Notes under the pieces: generated by a model
Seen by the model: the letters and a program-made list of their open reading frames with translations, nothing else
The model's database searches: none
What the model was told of the DNA's origin: nothing
Position numbers and translations under genes: made by a program
Part shown: one piece after another, positions 45,730 to 55,111 of the stretch
Position numbering within the stretch: position 1 is the stretch's first letter
How the letters are laid out: each line of letters opens with the position of its first letter
Assembly (NCBI GenBank): GCA_030077755.1
Contig: JAQJZZ010000015.1
Coordinates: 806,001 to 870,000 of the forward strand
DNA: 64,000 nt
Direction of reading: 5' to 3'
Origin: Filosporella fistucella
Taxonomy: Eukaryota; Ascomycota; Leotiomycetes; Helotiales

Positions 45730-45821
45730 CCCCTTCTACTTGGCAATTTTCAAAAATCAACTTCATCTACAACATACTCATCCAAACCATCAAGCAGACC
45801 CACTTCACATACAAAGCTTTA

Positions 45822-46010
45822 CACTATCTACAAAGTGTCACACTGTCTACGAAGCGTCATACTATTTATGATACCTCTTTCGATTCACGATACATCCTTC
45901 GATCTACGAAGCCGCTCGCTATCTACGAAGCCGCTTACTATCTACGAAACGTCACGTAACTTACGAAACGTCACGCTATCTACGAAGCCGCATACTATCT
46001 ACGAGATTAG
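45822..46010 (+). repeat. 19-nt imperfect tandem repeat in a 5' leader
   Basis: About ten degenerate copies of a 19-nt unit close to TACTATCTACGAAGCCGCT. The best-preserved run is at about 45911-46005, where units alternate between GAAGCCGC and GAAACGTCA endings. The period is not a multiple of three, yet the plus-strand frame stays open through all copies. Confidence 0.8.
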
Positions 46011-46083
46011 ATTGTATGATCTGATCCAAACATCCGTCTACATTACCACTCGAACGATACATCCTCAATCCCCCACAGCCAAA

Positions 46084-46761
46084 ATGGTCCGAGTCTCTGA
46101 GAATCAGATTCCATGGAATTTCAGAGCCCAAAGGCCTGAGAGGGTTGCCAAGAAGAAGCTGCTTACAACGGAAGCATTCTTCACCCAGACGATGTCGCCA
46201 TTGCCGGCAAAATTCTACACAGTCCAACGGAGACGTACTTTACCCAATACACCAGATCCAATGTCTCCTACCATGGCGGGGGTCTCACCAGTGGCTTGGT
46301 GGCCATTCCCAGAGAACGACGATGACTTCGAGCGTGCCTGGAAAAACCACTATGCCCTCCAGCCACCTGTCGAGCCAGCCGTCAATCTCCCAAGCGCCGC
46401 TGATCCATTTAACGTTCTGTTTCCTGACAAGAGAATCGCGGATGCTGAGGCTAGAAGACTAGCCGAGTTACGACGGGAAGAAATTTCAGAATACAGGGTG
46501 TACGAGATCCGCACTCTCCAATTGGGACCGATTGAGAGGACGGAAGACGACGACGAACCAGTAAGATGGGTTGTAAAAGGCCGAGAGTACTTCCAGACTG
46601 GGGACAATCAAACCCCCTATAATGCGGTCAAGATTGGTGGCTGGAGCCCGGAGTATCTTCTCTGGGGTAATATCCCTTCTGAGTCCATCAATGGAAGCTA
46701 CACAGTTGGCTCAGACGTTATGGAGACTTCAATTGCCCGGCGACAAGCTCATTTGACCTGA
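46084..46761 (+). CDS. Orphan protein of 225 residues
   Basis: Starts at the ATG in CCAAAATGG, a good fungal context. Recognisable stretches are M-V-R-V-S-E-N-Q-I-P-W-N-F-R, then P-V-A-W-W-P-F-P-E-N-D-D-D-F-E-R-A-W near residue 80. An acidic/basic helix D-A-E-A-R-R-L-A-E-L-R-R-E-E near residue 125 and W-V-V-K-G-R-E-Y-F-Q-T-G-D near residue 165 follow. The sequence looks like a globular soluble protein without signal peptide or membrane segment. The same frame is open upstream to an ATG at 45712, but that lies before the TATA box and would translate the tandem repeats, so the shorter form is preferred. No family is recognised. Confidence 0.6.
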   Translation: MVRVSENQIPWNFRAQRPERVAKKKLLTTEAFFTQTMSPLPAKFYTVQRRRTLPNTPDPMSPTMAGVSPVAWWPFPENDDDFERAWKNHYALQPPVEPAVNLPSAADPFNVLFPDKRIADAEARRLAELRREEISEYRVYEIRTLQLGPIERTEDDDEPVRWVVKGREYFQTGDNQTPYNAVKIGGWSPEYLLWGNIPSESINGSYTVGSDVMETSIARRQAHLT

Positions 46762-47149
46762 ACGAAGAGCGAAAAGATATCGGCCCATACAGATGGAAGG
46801 TCGTGGTGCTTCTTGGATTTGAATACGGGAGTTTCTGGAGGTCAGAATAATCGAATTGAATTGGGGAACTATTGGATATGAAAAATGGATTTGGCGTTTG
46901 AGGGATAACTTTGGCGACTTCAAAGTCCCGGAGTTTTGGTTTCTGAGTTTTCTGGATTGGGAATAAAATACTTTGGAACAATACTTGATTGTACTTCGTG
47001 ATGTGATAGCTTCTGGATGTATAGTTGCTTCTTGACATTAGCCTTGGCCAAATCGAGCAAGTGTGCTGACATAATCACAGATTAGCACAAACTTAGTTGA
47101 AACTTTGGAACTATGTTTCAACGACCTCGATCAACTTCAAATTCCAAAG
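46762..47149. other. Intergenic region
   Basis: About 390 nt between two plus-strand genes. An ATG at 47113 opens an out-of-frame upstream frame that overlaps the start of the DUF3431 gene. Confidence 0.5.
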
Positions 47150-48330
47150 ATGCGGCGGAAGACACGGAAGGCACTTGTCCATCTCACTATATTCGGAAGT
47201 CTGCTATGCTTGATTCTCTGGCTGAATCGCCCCCAGTCAAATAATAAGGAATTTGCGTGGTCAAAAATACAGTACAAAACAATCTCATCCACACTACCGG
47301 AAGCTCGCGGAATTTGCCCTGGCCTAGCATCTGCCACCAAGCCGGCACTCATAGTCTCTCGAGTTGCCACAGATGGGGATGCGAAATGGCTCGAAGCCTT
47401 GTCCAAGAAATATCATCTTTGTATTTACAAAGTTGGCGAACCTATCGACAAGAAATCTGTCAATCTCCAGGTACCCACAAACAAAGGCCATGAGGCAATG
47501 GCCTATTTGACTTTTTTGATCGATAATTACGAGAGTATTCCGGCAGCTGGAGCTGTATTTGTTCACGGTTCGAGGTGGGCTTGGCATAATGATCATCCCG
47601 AATATGACAATGCTGTTCTACTGAGGGATCTAAATGTAGCCGAGGGATTAAGGAATTGGGGATTCCACAATTTGAGATGTGATTGGAGTTTGAGTACTTG
47701 CTCACCAAAGTATTCGCCTCAGGGGAGCTTGGATACTTCGATGCAGTCAGTCTTGGCGCCGTACGATGCGAAGGCGGTTTCTGATTCTGCGTTGCCAGGA
47801 GCATTGGCATCGTTGTTTGGTGGAAGTGAGAGCAACAGTAAGGTACAACTAGGGAGAAATAATGCTGTTCGGGCTCGTAAGTTGTGGTCCCAATCTTTCA
47901 AAGTGTTTTTAGTCCATTCTCAGGCTGTCTCTTAACCCTGCTTACAGAATGTTGCGCCCAATTCGTCGTCTCTCGTGAACGCATCTGGCAGCATACCCGA
48001 GAAGAATACTTTGCTATACGGCAATGGCTGCTGGACGGTAGTGGGGTCGTCGAGCCCTCACTAAGAAGCAAAGTCGCTCCTCAGGATGATCGTGTATCGG
48101 GTCGGATTCTGTCGTATGTCTGGCATATTCTCTTCATCGAACAGGATGGATCTGGCATCAACCTTGAACAACTGAATACTCGGGCGTGTCCTCGAGCTGA
48201 TGAATGCTATTGTCGTTTGTACGGGCGATGCGATCTTACAGGCTGTACAGATCCTGGAAAATGCGTTGGACAATACACGCTCCCGAAAAACTTGAAAATA
48301 CCTGATGACTGGGCTACAACACACTCTTGA
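47150..48330 (+). CDS. DUF3431-family type II membrane protein
   Basis: Exons 47150-47876 and 47948-48330 (71-nt intron) give 369 residues. The N-terminus M-R-R-K-T-R-K-A-L-V-H-L is followed by a single hydrophobic segment (about residues 11-27), suggesting a Golgi-type membrane anchor with a lumenal C-terminal domain. DUF3431 hallmarks are V-P-T-N-K-G-H-E-A-M-A-Y-L-T-F-L-I-D-N-Y near residue 110, F-V-H-G-S-R-W-A-W-H near residue 142, and L-R-C-D-W-S near residue 185. The family looks like glycosyltransferase-related fungal proteins, but activity is not established. The C-terminal half is Cys-rich (C-P-R-A-D-E-C-Y-C-R-L-Y-G-R-C). The upstream out-of-frame ATG at 47113 overlaps the start, so leaky scanning or a later start is possible. 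Confidence 0.8.
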
Positions 48331-49036
48331 ATTTATTCGGCAGCTTCAATGAATAAATTAAAGATACAAGAAATCAGGTTGTGGCAGGCTGTTTTACCCT
48401 CCTGACAGTAGCGCCAGTCATTCTTCACTGCACATTGTTTCAGAAGTGCTTCGGCCGCAAGGAATTATATCAAATGACACGGGATGCCCCAACCACAAAT
48501 TAGAAGCATAGAAGGAGCACATTCTATTAGAAGTAAAACAACAATCTCCCTCATTGGGATCTTCCTTTTCGACCTGCCATGCAGATAATATGATACGGTG
48601 TGTAGTAGGCGAATATCACGTGATCGTTCTGTTTTGGCTCATGTCCCGCTTCGTCTCAGGTCTGTTCTCTGAGCGTCACACAAATCATTTATGCCTAAAA
48701 GTCTGCTGTTTCATAAGCACTAGCAGTTTGAAGTCCATCTCCACAATTTAAATGCGCTCCAATCATCGCTCGGCGGGAGAGAATTCGCCTCATCATTCAG
48801 TGACGATGGCACGGATGGGGAAAGCTGGTCTGTGGCTGCGAGACATGAGATGAAAGAGATGGATTGCAAGGCTAATATCTGGAGATCCTATGCCAAGACT
48901 GCTGCGGAAAGATCCCTCACTGTAGGTCAGTCATATCATCGGTTCGTCCCATCTCCCAGAATTCTGAAATCTTGATTTATATTGTATTCTTACACCTCAG
49001 AACACTCCCCTGGTATATTTCCTTTTATTGTACAAT
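48331..49036. other. Intergenic region
   Basis: About 700 nt upstream of the cutinase-family gene, presumably including its promoter. No further gene recognised. Confidence 0.5.
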
Positions 49037-49974
49037 ATGCTTCCAAATCCAAACATACTTCTTTTTGCTTCGGGAGCACTGGCAACCCCCATGCTCTCGG
49101 ACTTATATCCCTTCTTTCAATCACGCGCCGTATCATGTCCACAAGTCCACGTTTTCGGAGCAAGAGAAACTACAGTGCCTCAAGGTTTCGGCTCCTCTAT
49201 CACAGTTGTGAACCTGATCCTGTCCTCCAATCCCAATTCCACCAAAGAAGAGATCATATATCCTGCCACTGGAGGGAACACATACAGTGCCTCAGCTCGT
49301 GCAGGTGTACAAGCAGTCACAAATCAAGTTTCGGCATTTGCAGCTCAATGTCCAGATACTATGATTGTACTCGTGGGTTACAGTCAAGGGGCACAAATAA
49401 TGGATGATGCTATGTGTGGGGGTGGAGATATGAATGCAGGTATTGCGAATAGCACTGCACCAATCTCGAAGGAGGTGGCGAGTAAAGTCAAAGCAATGAT
49501 TTGGATGGGAGACCCAAGACACACACCTGGAGCGCCTTATAATGTTGGAAATGCAACGAATCCTGGTGTAAGTATCAGAATCTCGTCCATTCAAATTTTC
49601 ACTCGACGTGGGAGAATGATCCTAACGAATTACAGTTCGCTCCCCGTCCCAGTGGTCAAATCTGTACAGCGTTCGCAGACATTATCCAGAGCTACTGCGA
49701 CGAAGCAGATCCATTTTGCAGTAAAGGGAACGACACAGCCGTCCATCAGGGCTATGGAAAAGAGTATGGTAGCCAGGCATTGACCTTTGTGAACAGCAAG
49801 CTGGCGAAAGCGATGATCAATTCTACTACGACATCAGGCTCAACATCGAGCACTCCGTCGTCCACACCTGCTGCCGAAATTAAGAAAGCTGCTGCTGGAA
49901 GAGTAGTCGGTATGGGGAATGGCGTTGTAGGAGTTGTTGTAGGAGTATGTGCTTTGATCTATTTGGGCTTGTGA
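49037..49974 (+). CDS. Cutinase-family (CE5) esterase, acetylxylan-esterase-like
   Basis: Exons 49037-49567 and 49636-49974 give 289 residues. A signal peptide (about residues 1-16) precedes C-P-Q-V-H-V-F-G-A-R-E-T-T, the typical start of acetylxylan esterase-like CE5 enzymes. The nucleophile elbow is G-Y-S-Q-G near residue 115. The acid is in S-Y-C-D-E-A-D-P-F-C near residue 199, and the His is in A-V-H-Q-G-Y-G near residue 213, so the Ser-Asp-His triad is complete. The Ser/Thr-rich tail ends in a hydrophobic segment with Gly/Val repeats, suggesting GPI anchoring to the wall instead of full secretion. Family enzymes release acetyl groups from xylan or hydrolyse cutin in plant wall attack; the exact substrate is open. 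Confidence 0.88.
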
Positions 49975-50586
49975 TGAATTGAAGAAGAATGTACAACGAT
50001 ACTTAGGAGAAAGGTAGTAACGGTTAATAATGGACCAATAAGGATAAACCTAATCTGACCCCTTTTGCCTCGCTTTTTGACTTCAAGGGTGAACAAGACG
50101 TACACAGGTCCTGATCCAAAGATTGGACACTTCTCAGATGCTGATGTAGGATTCAAGTCCTTGATGGAGCCCCGAATATGGCCGAGTATTATTATTGCTT
50201 TGCAGTTTGCCCTGCTTCGAGGAGAATCAATATGAAGAGGGAAGAAGCCAAGAGAGCACTCCTGGGCAGGTATGGAACATTGGAGCATAACAGGCGGATC
50301 GCACAAGGAATAGAAGGGAACATGGTATGGCAAAAAAATGGTGCCATTTCCATATTGCATCCAAGGCATTTCCAAACCCAAGCATTGTTCTTTGAAAAGG
50401 CTATTCCCGTTTCCTCGAGTTTCGAGGTCAACCCTGACACGTTAGAACTTCCTTTCATTTGAATCTCCCTCGAACTATTGCAGAATATTCTGTCGTTCCT
50501 ACGAGGAATATAAATCTACCGCTCCATATTCTATTTTCTTGAAATCTCAAGACTCAACTTCGAAATTATTCAGAGAAACCTCCGAA
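49975..50586. other. Intergenic region
   Basis: About 610 nt between two plus-strand genes. No supported gene. The last 60 nt are pyrimidine/A-rich, as in a fungal leader. Confidence 0.5.
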
Positions 50587-51870
50587 ATGGATCACCACAA
50601 GCTTGACCGCTCTCGAAAAGAGTACCGCAAACGTGACACACATCCGAGCCAGAGAGAACAAGAATCTACAGAGCGAAGCAGATCAGCCTCACCTCAGAGA
50701 TATGAGTCTGGTTCGCAATACGAAGATGCACAAGAAAATCAAGACGACTCAGGTGGACTACTGGGGTTCCAACCGCCGCATGGGGGATCGTTGGAGAAGA
50801 AGAATTCAAAAGAAAAATCAGGTACAACCTCGACAGAGAAGGATGGCACAATGAGTTTTGTCGGGGATCGCCAATCACCGGATGAGTACCAGCTTCGTCT
50901 ACCAGATATTCCAGCCAATCTCTACGTCACGCCCTCTTCTTCTTTGTATTTTAACCCCTGGACATCAGGTATTGCAGCCAATCAATTCATGGATGAGTTT
51001 CCTGAAGACTTGAGTGATTCCAGCTCAGCGGTACAAAGCCATCTTGAAATTTTCCAGCTTCAACAAGAAGGAGAAGAAATTAAATTCCGCAAGACTAATG
51101 AAAGCACTGCTGACAAATATGGCAGAAGCCCATTCCTCACTCTCTACAGCTCTGTCCGCCTAGCTGAGCACCTAACCGTGGAGTTTGATATGGAGATCAA
51201 TGATGTAGACGGGAACCGATATTTCCTCGAAGACAAACGTCATAATGGCTACAGCTTGCATATAATAGCCGGCGAGGATCTCCCGGATCAGGGTTGTCGA
51301 GTCTTCAATGTGGGCCATTTGGAAAAGTGGATGGTGGTTGAGAGAACCGGAAATAGGGACAAAGTACACTTGGTCTGGAAAAACATCCCCGGCTCCTGTG
51401 TACGCAAGAACTCAGAGAGGACATATTTTGACGTCAACAAAGCTCGCAGAGGATCCGCTATTGATCTCCTAGCCATCGGCCCTGATGAGTACGAACCGCG
51501 CTTTATAATTGAGATCAACCATCACTTGCTTCGCTCCCACAAACTACCATCATATGATCACCCAGCAATGTGCCATCGCAAGGCTGTCAAGAAAGCCCAA
51601 GAGGAATCTCAACTTTGTGTCAAACCAGCAACTTCAAACAGTGTTAGAAAGAACCCGAAGAACGAGAAGGAGAAGGAGGTAGAGAAGAAACGAAAGGCAG
51701 ACCTTTTTATTTCCAGAAAGAAAGATCAGGAATATGGACGGATACAACGAGCAAAGTGGTCGGTTCAAGACTGGCGGAGAGGAGTTACAGGTTTAAGAAC
51801 TATCTTGTTAGATGGGAGGGTGATTACGCCGACTCGTGGCATTAGCAGGGGGATATTGCGAAAGATATGA
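50587..51870 (+). CDS. Orphan protein of 427 residues
   Basis: Single exon starting M-D-H-H-K-L-D-R-S-R-K-E-Y. The first 110 residues are highly charged and Ser-rich, with S-R-S-A-S-P-Q-R and many E/K, and probably disordered. A middle folded-looking domain follows (about residues 115-310): Y-V-T-P-S-S-S-L-Y-F-N-P-W, then V-E-F-D-M-E-I-N-D-V-D-G-N-R-Y and V-F-N-V-G-H-L-E-K-W-M-V-V-E-R. The C-terminus is rich in K/E (K-N-E-K-E-K-E-V-E-K-K-R-K) and resembles a nuclear localisation signal. No family was recognised. The ATG at 50587 was chosen because upstream codons of the open frame lack an ATG. Confidence 0.65.
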   Translation: MDHHKLDRSRKEYRKRDTHPSQREQESTERSRSASPQRYESGSQYEDAQENQDDSGGLLGFQPPHGGSLEKKNSKEKSGTTSTEKDGTMSFVGDRQSPDEYQLRLPDIPANLYVTPSSSLYFNPWTSGIAANQFMDEFPEDLSDSSSAVQSHLEIFQLQQEGEEIKFRKTNESTADKYGRSPFLTLYSSVRLAEHLTVEFDMEINDVDGNRYFLEDKRHNGYSLHIIAGEDLPDQGCRVFNVGHLEKWMVVERTGNRDKVHLVWKNIPGSCVRKNSERTYFDVNKARRGSAIDLLAIGPDEYEPRFIIEINHHLLRSHKLPSYDHPAMCHRKAVKKAQEESQLCVKPATSNSVRKNPKNEKEKEVEKKRKADLFISRKKDQEYGRIQRAKWSVQDWRRGVTGLRTILLDGRVITPTRGISRGILRKI

Positions 51871-52224
51871 GAGACGAGTACGAGGAGAGACTGGCAATAA
51901 TGTTGGTGAGGAGGAAGCATGATGCTACGAAGGAATAAAATGGTCGGCTGGTATTGAACTATTGGTCTTGTCTTGGGATGTACAGCTGAAATCTAGTGTT
52001 ATTGGGGTGATGCGTTTTGAAGGCTCATGGACGGAAGGGATAGTGTGCACAGAACAGGAAATATCTGTATTACTGAATAATGACTCTATGTATCCGGGTA
52101 TCATATGACTTGTGACTCCATGCAGACGATATCCATCGCTGCTCATTTCTCATTGCTCAAAACCATCCTCTACTATCCAGATGATGTATTCAATACCTGA
52201 TTGAATATCCTGAAAGTGTCTTCA
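51871..52224. other. Convergent intergenic region
   Basis: About 350 nt between two convergent genes. Nothing recognised. Confidence 0.5.
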
Positions 52225-53999
52225 TCAGTTGCTACCAGCGGCCCGAGCAATACCAGTCAAATTGAAAACGCCTCCTAATGACCCCTTCTCCTTGACTTTC
52301 TTGACCCAACCACTGGGATCTTGCTCTCTTCCTTCGGCAACGATTCTTGCGTGTAAAACATCCCAGACGCGAGGAAACCCAGCATTCAAAGGGCCCCCGT
52401 TTTGCTTGGAACCGACAATGGCAAATCTCTTTTGGCTATGGCTCATGAAACCATGCAACAGCTTTTGCTGAACAAGACTGGCAACAACAGCTTCGATATC
52501 AATCATCTTTGGCATTCTGTTGCCATAAATGACGCCAGAATGAGCGCCAAGTCTTTTGCGACCCTCTGGAGGCGGGACAAGGTCAGGTGTCTTCATGAAA
52601 AGAGTGTTGGTATGCGTACGACCTGACTGAAGCTGAGTCGTGGTGTCAACAGGCACAGTCCAACCTTCAAGTTTCTTTTGGCAGAAACGGGCAGCGGCGA
52701 GCAAGTAATGGAGATCTACGATCGGAGCTGCGCGCGAAGTAGGATCGGTAGGCGGCTTGTATGTGAGTAGGAAGACGCGTCGAATGAAGGACCTCCAGAC
52801 CAAAGGTTCGCAGCGATTCAGCATTGGAAGGAGAATTCCGTGCTGGAAAAACCACTGTTGGTTTCCGCCTTCGGCGCCAAGAGCTTGTTTGAAAGCTATC
52901 ATGTTGCCTTTCCGAATGGCATTCGTGACTGGAATGAACTTGGTCATCAAATCCACAGCTTCAGGGCGAGACATGAAAGCTTCGCTAGGGAAGCGACCAA
53001 GAATAATATTGGTGGGTATGAGGTAAATCAGAATCGAACGCCTCTGACCTAGGCACCGAGCATGGCATTGATCGTAGGCAGACTGCAAACATTGCTGAGC
53101 CTCATAGAAATGACTCGTTGTGAAATGGTATCTGCCAAGGTAATACAGGTAGGTAACTCTGTGGCTTGCGGGGTATAATCCTAATGGCGGCGAGCTGGCA
53201 GATATGTTGGAAAAAATTTGATTTGCAAGTCGCGTCTTGCGGCACTGATATCTGGTCAGAACATTTTGCAATGCAAATGCAAAGATATACTTACTCGAAA
53301 TAACAAGCTCAGTACCAAGTTGGCAAAAGAGTAAATACCCACTTTCTTCCCCTCCGGTCTTCCATCTGGTGTGATGCCATGTTTATGGGTGCTTCTTTCT
53401 GACAGACACATTGTCAATGCTCTTTGAATCAACTCCGCAGTACTTTCAACCAGAGTCTTCCTTTCTCCTTGATCTGCATCCTCGACACGCTTGAGCTTGA
53501 TAGTCAAATCGGGTCGTTTGTCGAGTGTCATGGCCAATTTCGAAAGGGCGGCACACAATTGCATTGTAGCCGGAAGCATGATGATTCCATGTGTTGTATG
53601 AGAAAGGGCCATGATGGCAGAGCTAGCTTTTGTTATTATGGTGGCAGAATCGCTCAGAAAGAGTACCTACTTGACAAGGTTGCTCAATAACTGATGTGTT
53701 GCAAGTAAGTCATCATGATTGCCAGTGCGCCAGTATCCAAAATACTCGTTCAAGAATGCAATGAACCCTGGCCACGATCCGCCTTCATCTGCTTTCGTGT
53801 CTTCCGCATCTGCTACAAGACGCTCGATGTGCGCCTCGAGCTTGGTGGTGTCTTGCCATGATGCCTTCAGCTCCTGACTCAATTGCGTAAATTCTTGTGG
53901 TAGCGGAGGTTCAACACGGAGATATGCTTGCAGCTGTTGAGCATCTTTCGTCTTCAAGAAGGTGTTGATCGAGGTGAGGAACTGGTCAAGGACAGTCAT
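52225..53999 (-). CDS. CSN12: PCI-domain protein, CSN12/Thp1 (PCID2) family
   Basis: Exons 53999-53671, 53622-53295 and 53244-52225 give 558 residues. The N-terminal and middle parts are all-helical repeats: S-F-A-N-L-V-L-S-L-L-F-R, then L-Y-P-A-S-H-R-V-T-Y-L-Y-Y-L-G-R-Y-H-F near residue 245. The PCI region includes R-S-I-L-I-Y-L-I-P-T-N-I-I-L-G-R-F-P near residue 290. The C-terminal winged helix shows I-D-I-E-A-V-V-A-S-L-V-Q-Q-K-L-L-H-G-F-M near residue 475. The family includes yeast Csn12, a COP9 signalosome-associated factor also linked to mRNA splicing, and Thp1/PCID2, an mRNA-export factor. The first intron's acceptor is CTAG at 53624-53623, because another AG would place a stop in frame. 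Confidence 0.85.
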
Positions 54000-55111
54000 T
54001 ATTGCGATTACCAGAAAAGCTCAGTACGCAATTGTTATGTAAAAGTTGTAGTTGAAAAACTTTGGTGCATTTTGAACCACAAAATTCAAGACTTTATGTG
54101 CTTGGCTCGAGGGTGTTGCTATTGTGCTCGGTGCTGTTGTTCTTGGTGTTGCTGTTTCTATTGTCCTTCAATTGATTTTGGGTGGTGAGGTTGCCGCCTC
54201 TCTGCTAGCGCGAGGCTGAGAGCCAGCTAGACCAGCATGGGGATGGTCACCTCTGATGCAGAACCTCCAAGAGATTTCCATCGTCACTCTCAACTTGGTA
54301 TACGTATGTGAGGGCACATATGCAGCAGAGACCCTATGCTGGAGGTACTTTGCCATATGAATTCCAGCATACTGTCAAGTGAAAATACCTGTGGAAGACA
54401 TTTCACAGAAGCTGGGGAGTCACGTCGTGTATGTAGATTCTGCTGCGGGAATTAGCCCGATATGCAAATTAGCTTAGATTGGAGCAAACAGCGCTGTTTG
54501 CATCGCGTTCTTTTGTTTGCTAGCAAATAGATGACTTATCACCAAGTGCGCCAAAGGTACACTAAAGTACCGAGATCCGGGAATAACTTCAGCGACTACT
54601 TAAAGCACCTTACCTCGCCGGGCGAAAAAGTAACCTACAAAGTACCAAACTAAACTTTTGCACTTATATATATACACTTATTATTTTCATAATAGTAGGA
54701 AGCGCGCCTCTTCTTATTTACTTAACTTAGGATAATTTCCAGAAAAGAAATCTAGTAATTGCAGTTTAAAAGTAATTATAACTTCTTGTATTTTCGAAGC
54801 ACTTTCAAGGCATATTTGGCAAATAATGTTATTTGTATCTAGATAGTATTATTTGTGGTATTGTGATAAATGCATAGCAAATAGCGCTATTTGCATATAA
54901 TCTAAGCTTATTTGTGTATTTGTTTATTTGCTGCAACAATTCTCTCATGATATTTTCTGTCAGCATATTCCTTCTCAAGAAACCTGCAGTTTCTCAATCC
55001 TTCATCGATGCAAACAATCGACAAGTCGCGCTGCCCAGGCATAGAATATTGTGGTCTTCCTGTCCCATAACGTGTCACATATACGCGTGAAACTTATTCC
55101 GCCTTCATCTT
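54000..55111. other. AT-rich intergenic region with inverted-repeat element
   Basis: About 1.1 kb between CSN12 and the second HET gene. It includes the inverted-repeat element at 54465-54914; outside it, no gene is seen. Confidence 0.6.
54465..54914. mobile_element. Small inverted-repeat element (MITE-like), C-to-T degraded
   Basis: The left end (54465-54501) and right end (54877-54914, reverse orientation) share CAAAT[T/A]AGCTTAGATT, a short variable spacer, and an 18-bp perfect palindrome. The palindrome is GCAAACAGCGCTGTTTGC on the left and GCAAATAGCGCTATTTGC on the right. The two palindromes differ only by CA-to-TA changes (seen on both strands). The interior is AT-rich and non-coding. 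No target-site duplication was identified, so the exact ends are uncertain. Confidence 0.6.

Noticed and set aside
45712..46761. 349-residue frame starting at ATG 45712
   Set aside because: The ATG lies upstream of the TATA box at 45721 and the added residues only translate the 19-nt repeat; the 225-residue form from 46084 is preferred.
46718..47038. 106-codon minus-strand frame overlapping the end of the 225-residue gene
   Set aside because: It is antisense to a better-supported gene and reads as low-complexity sequence.
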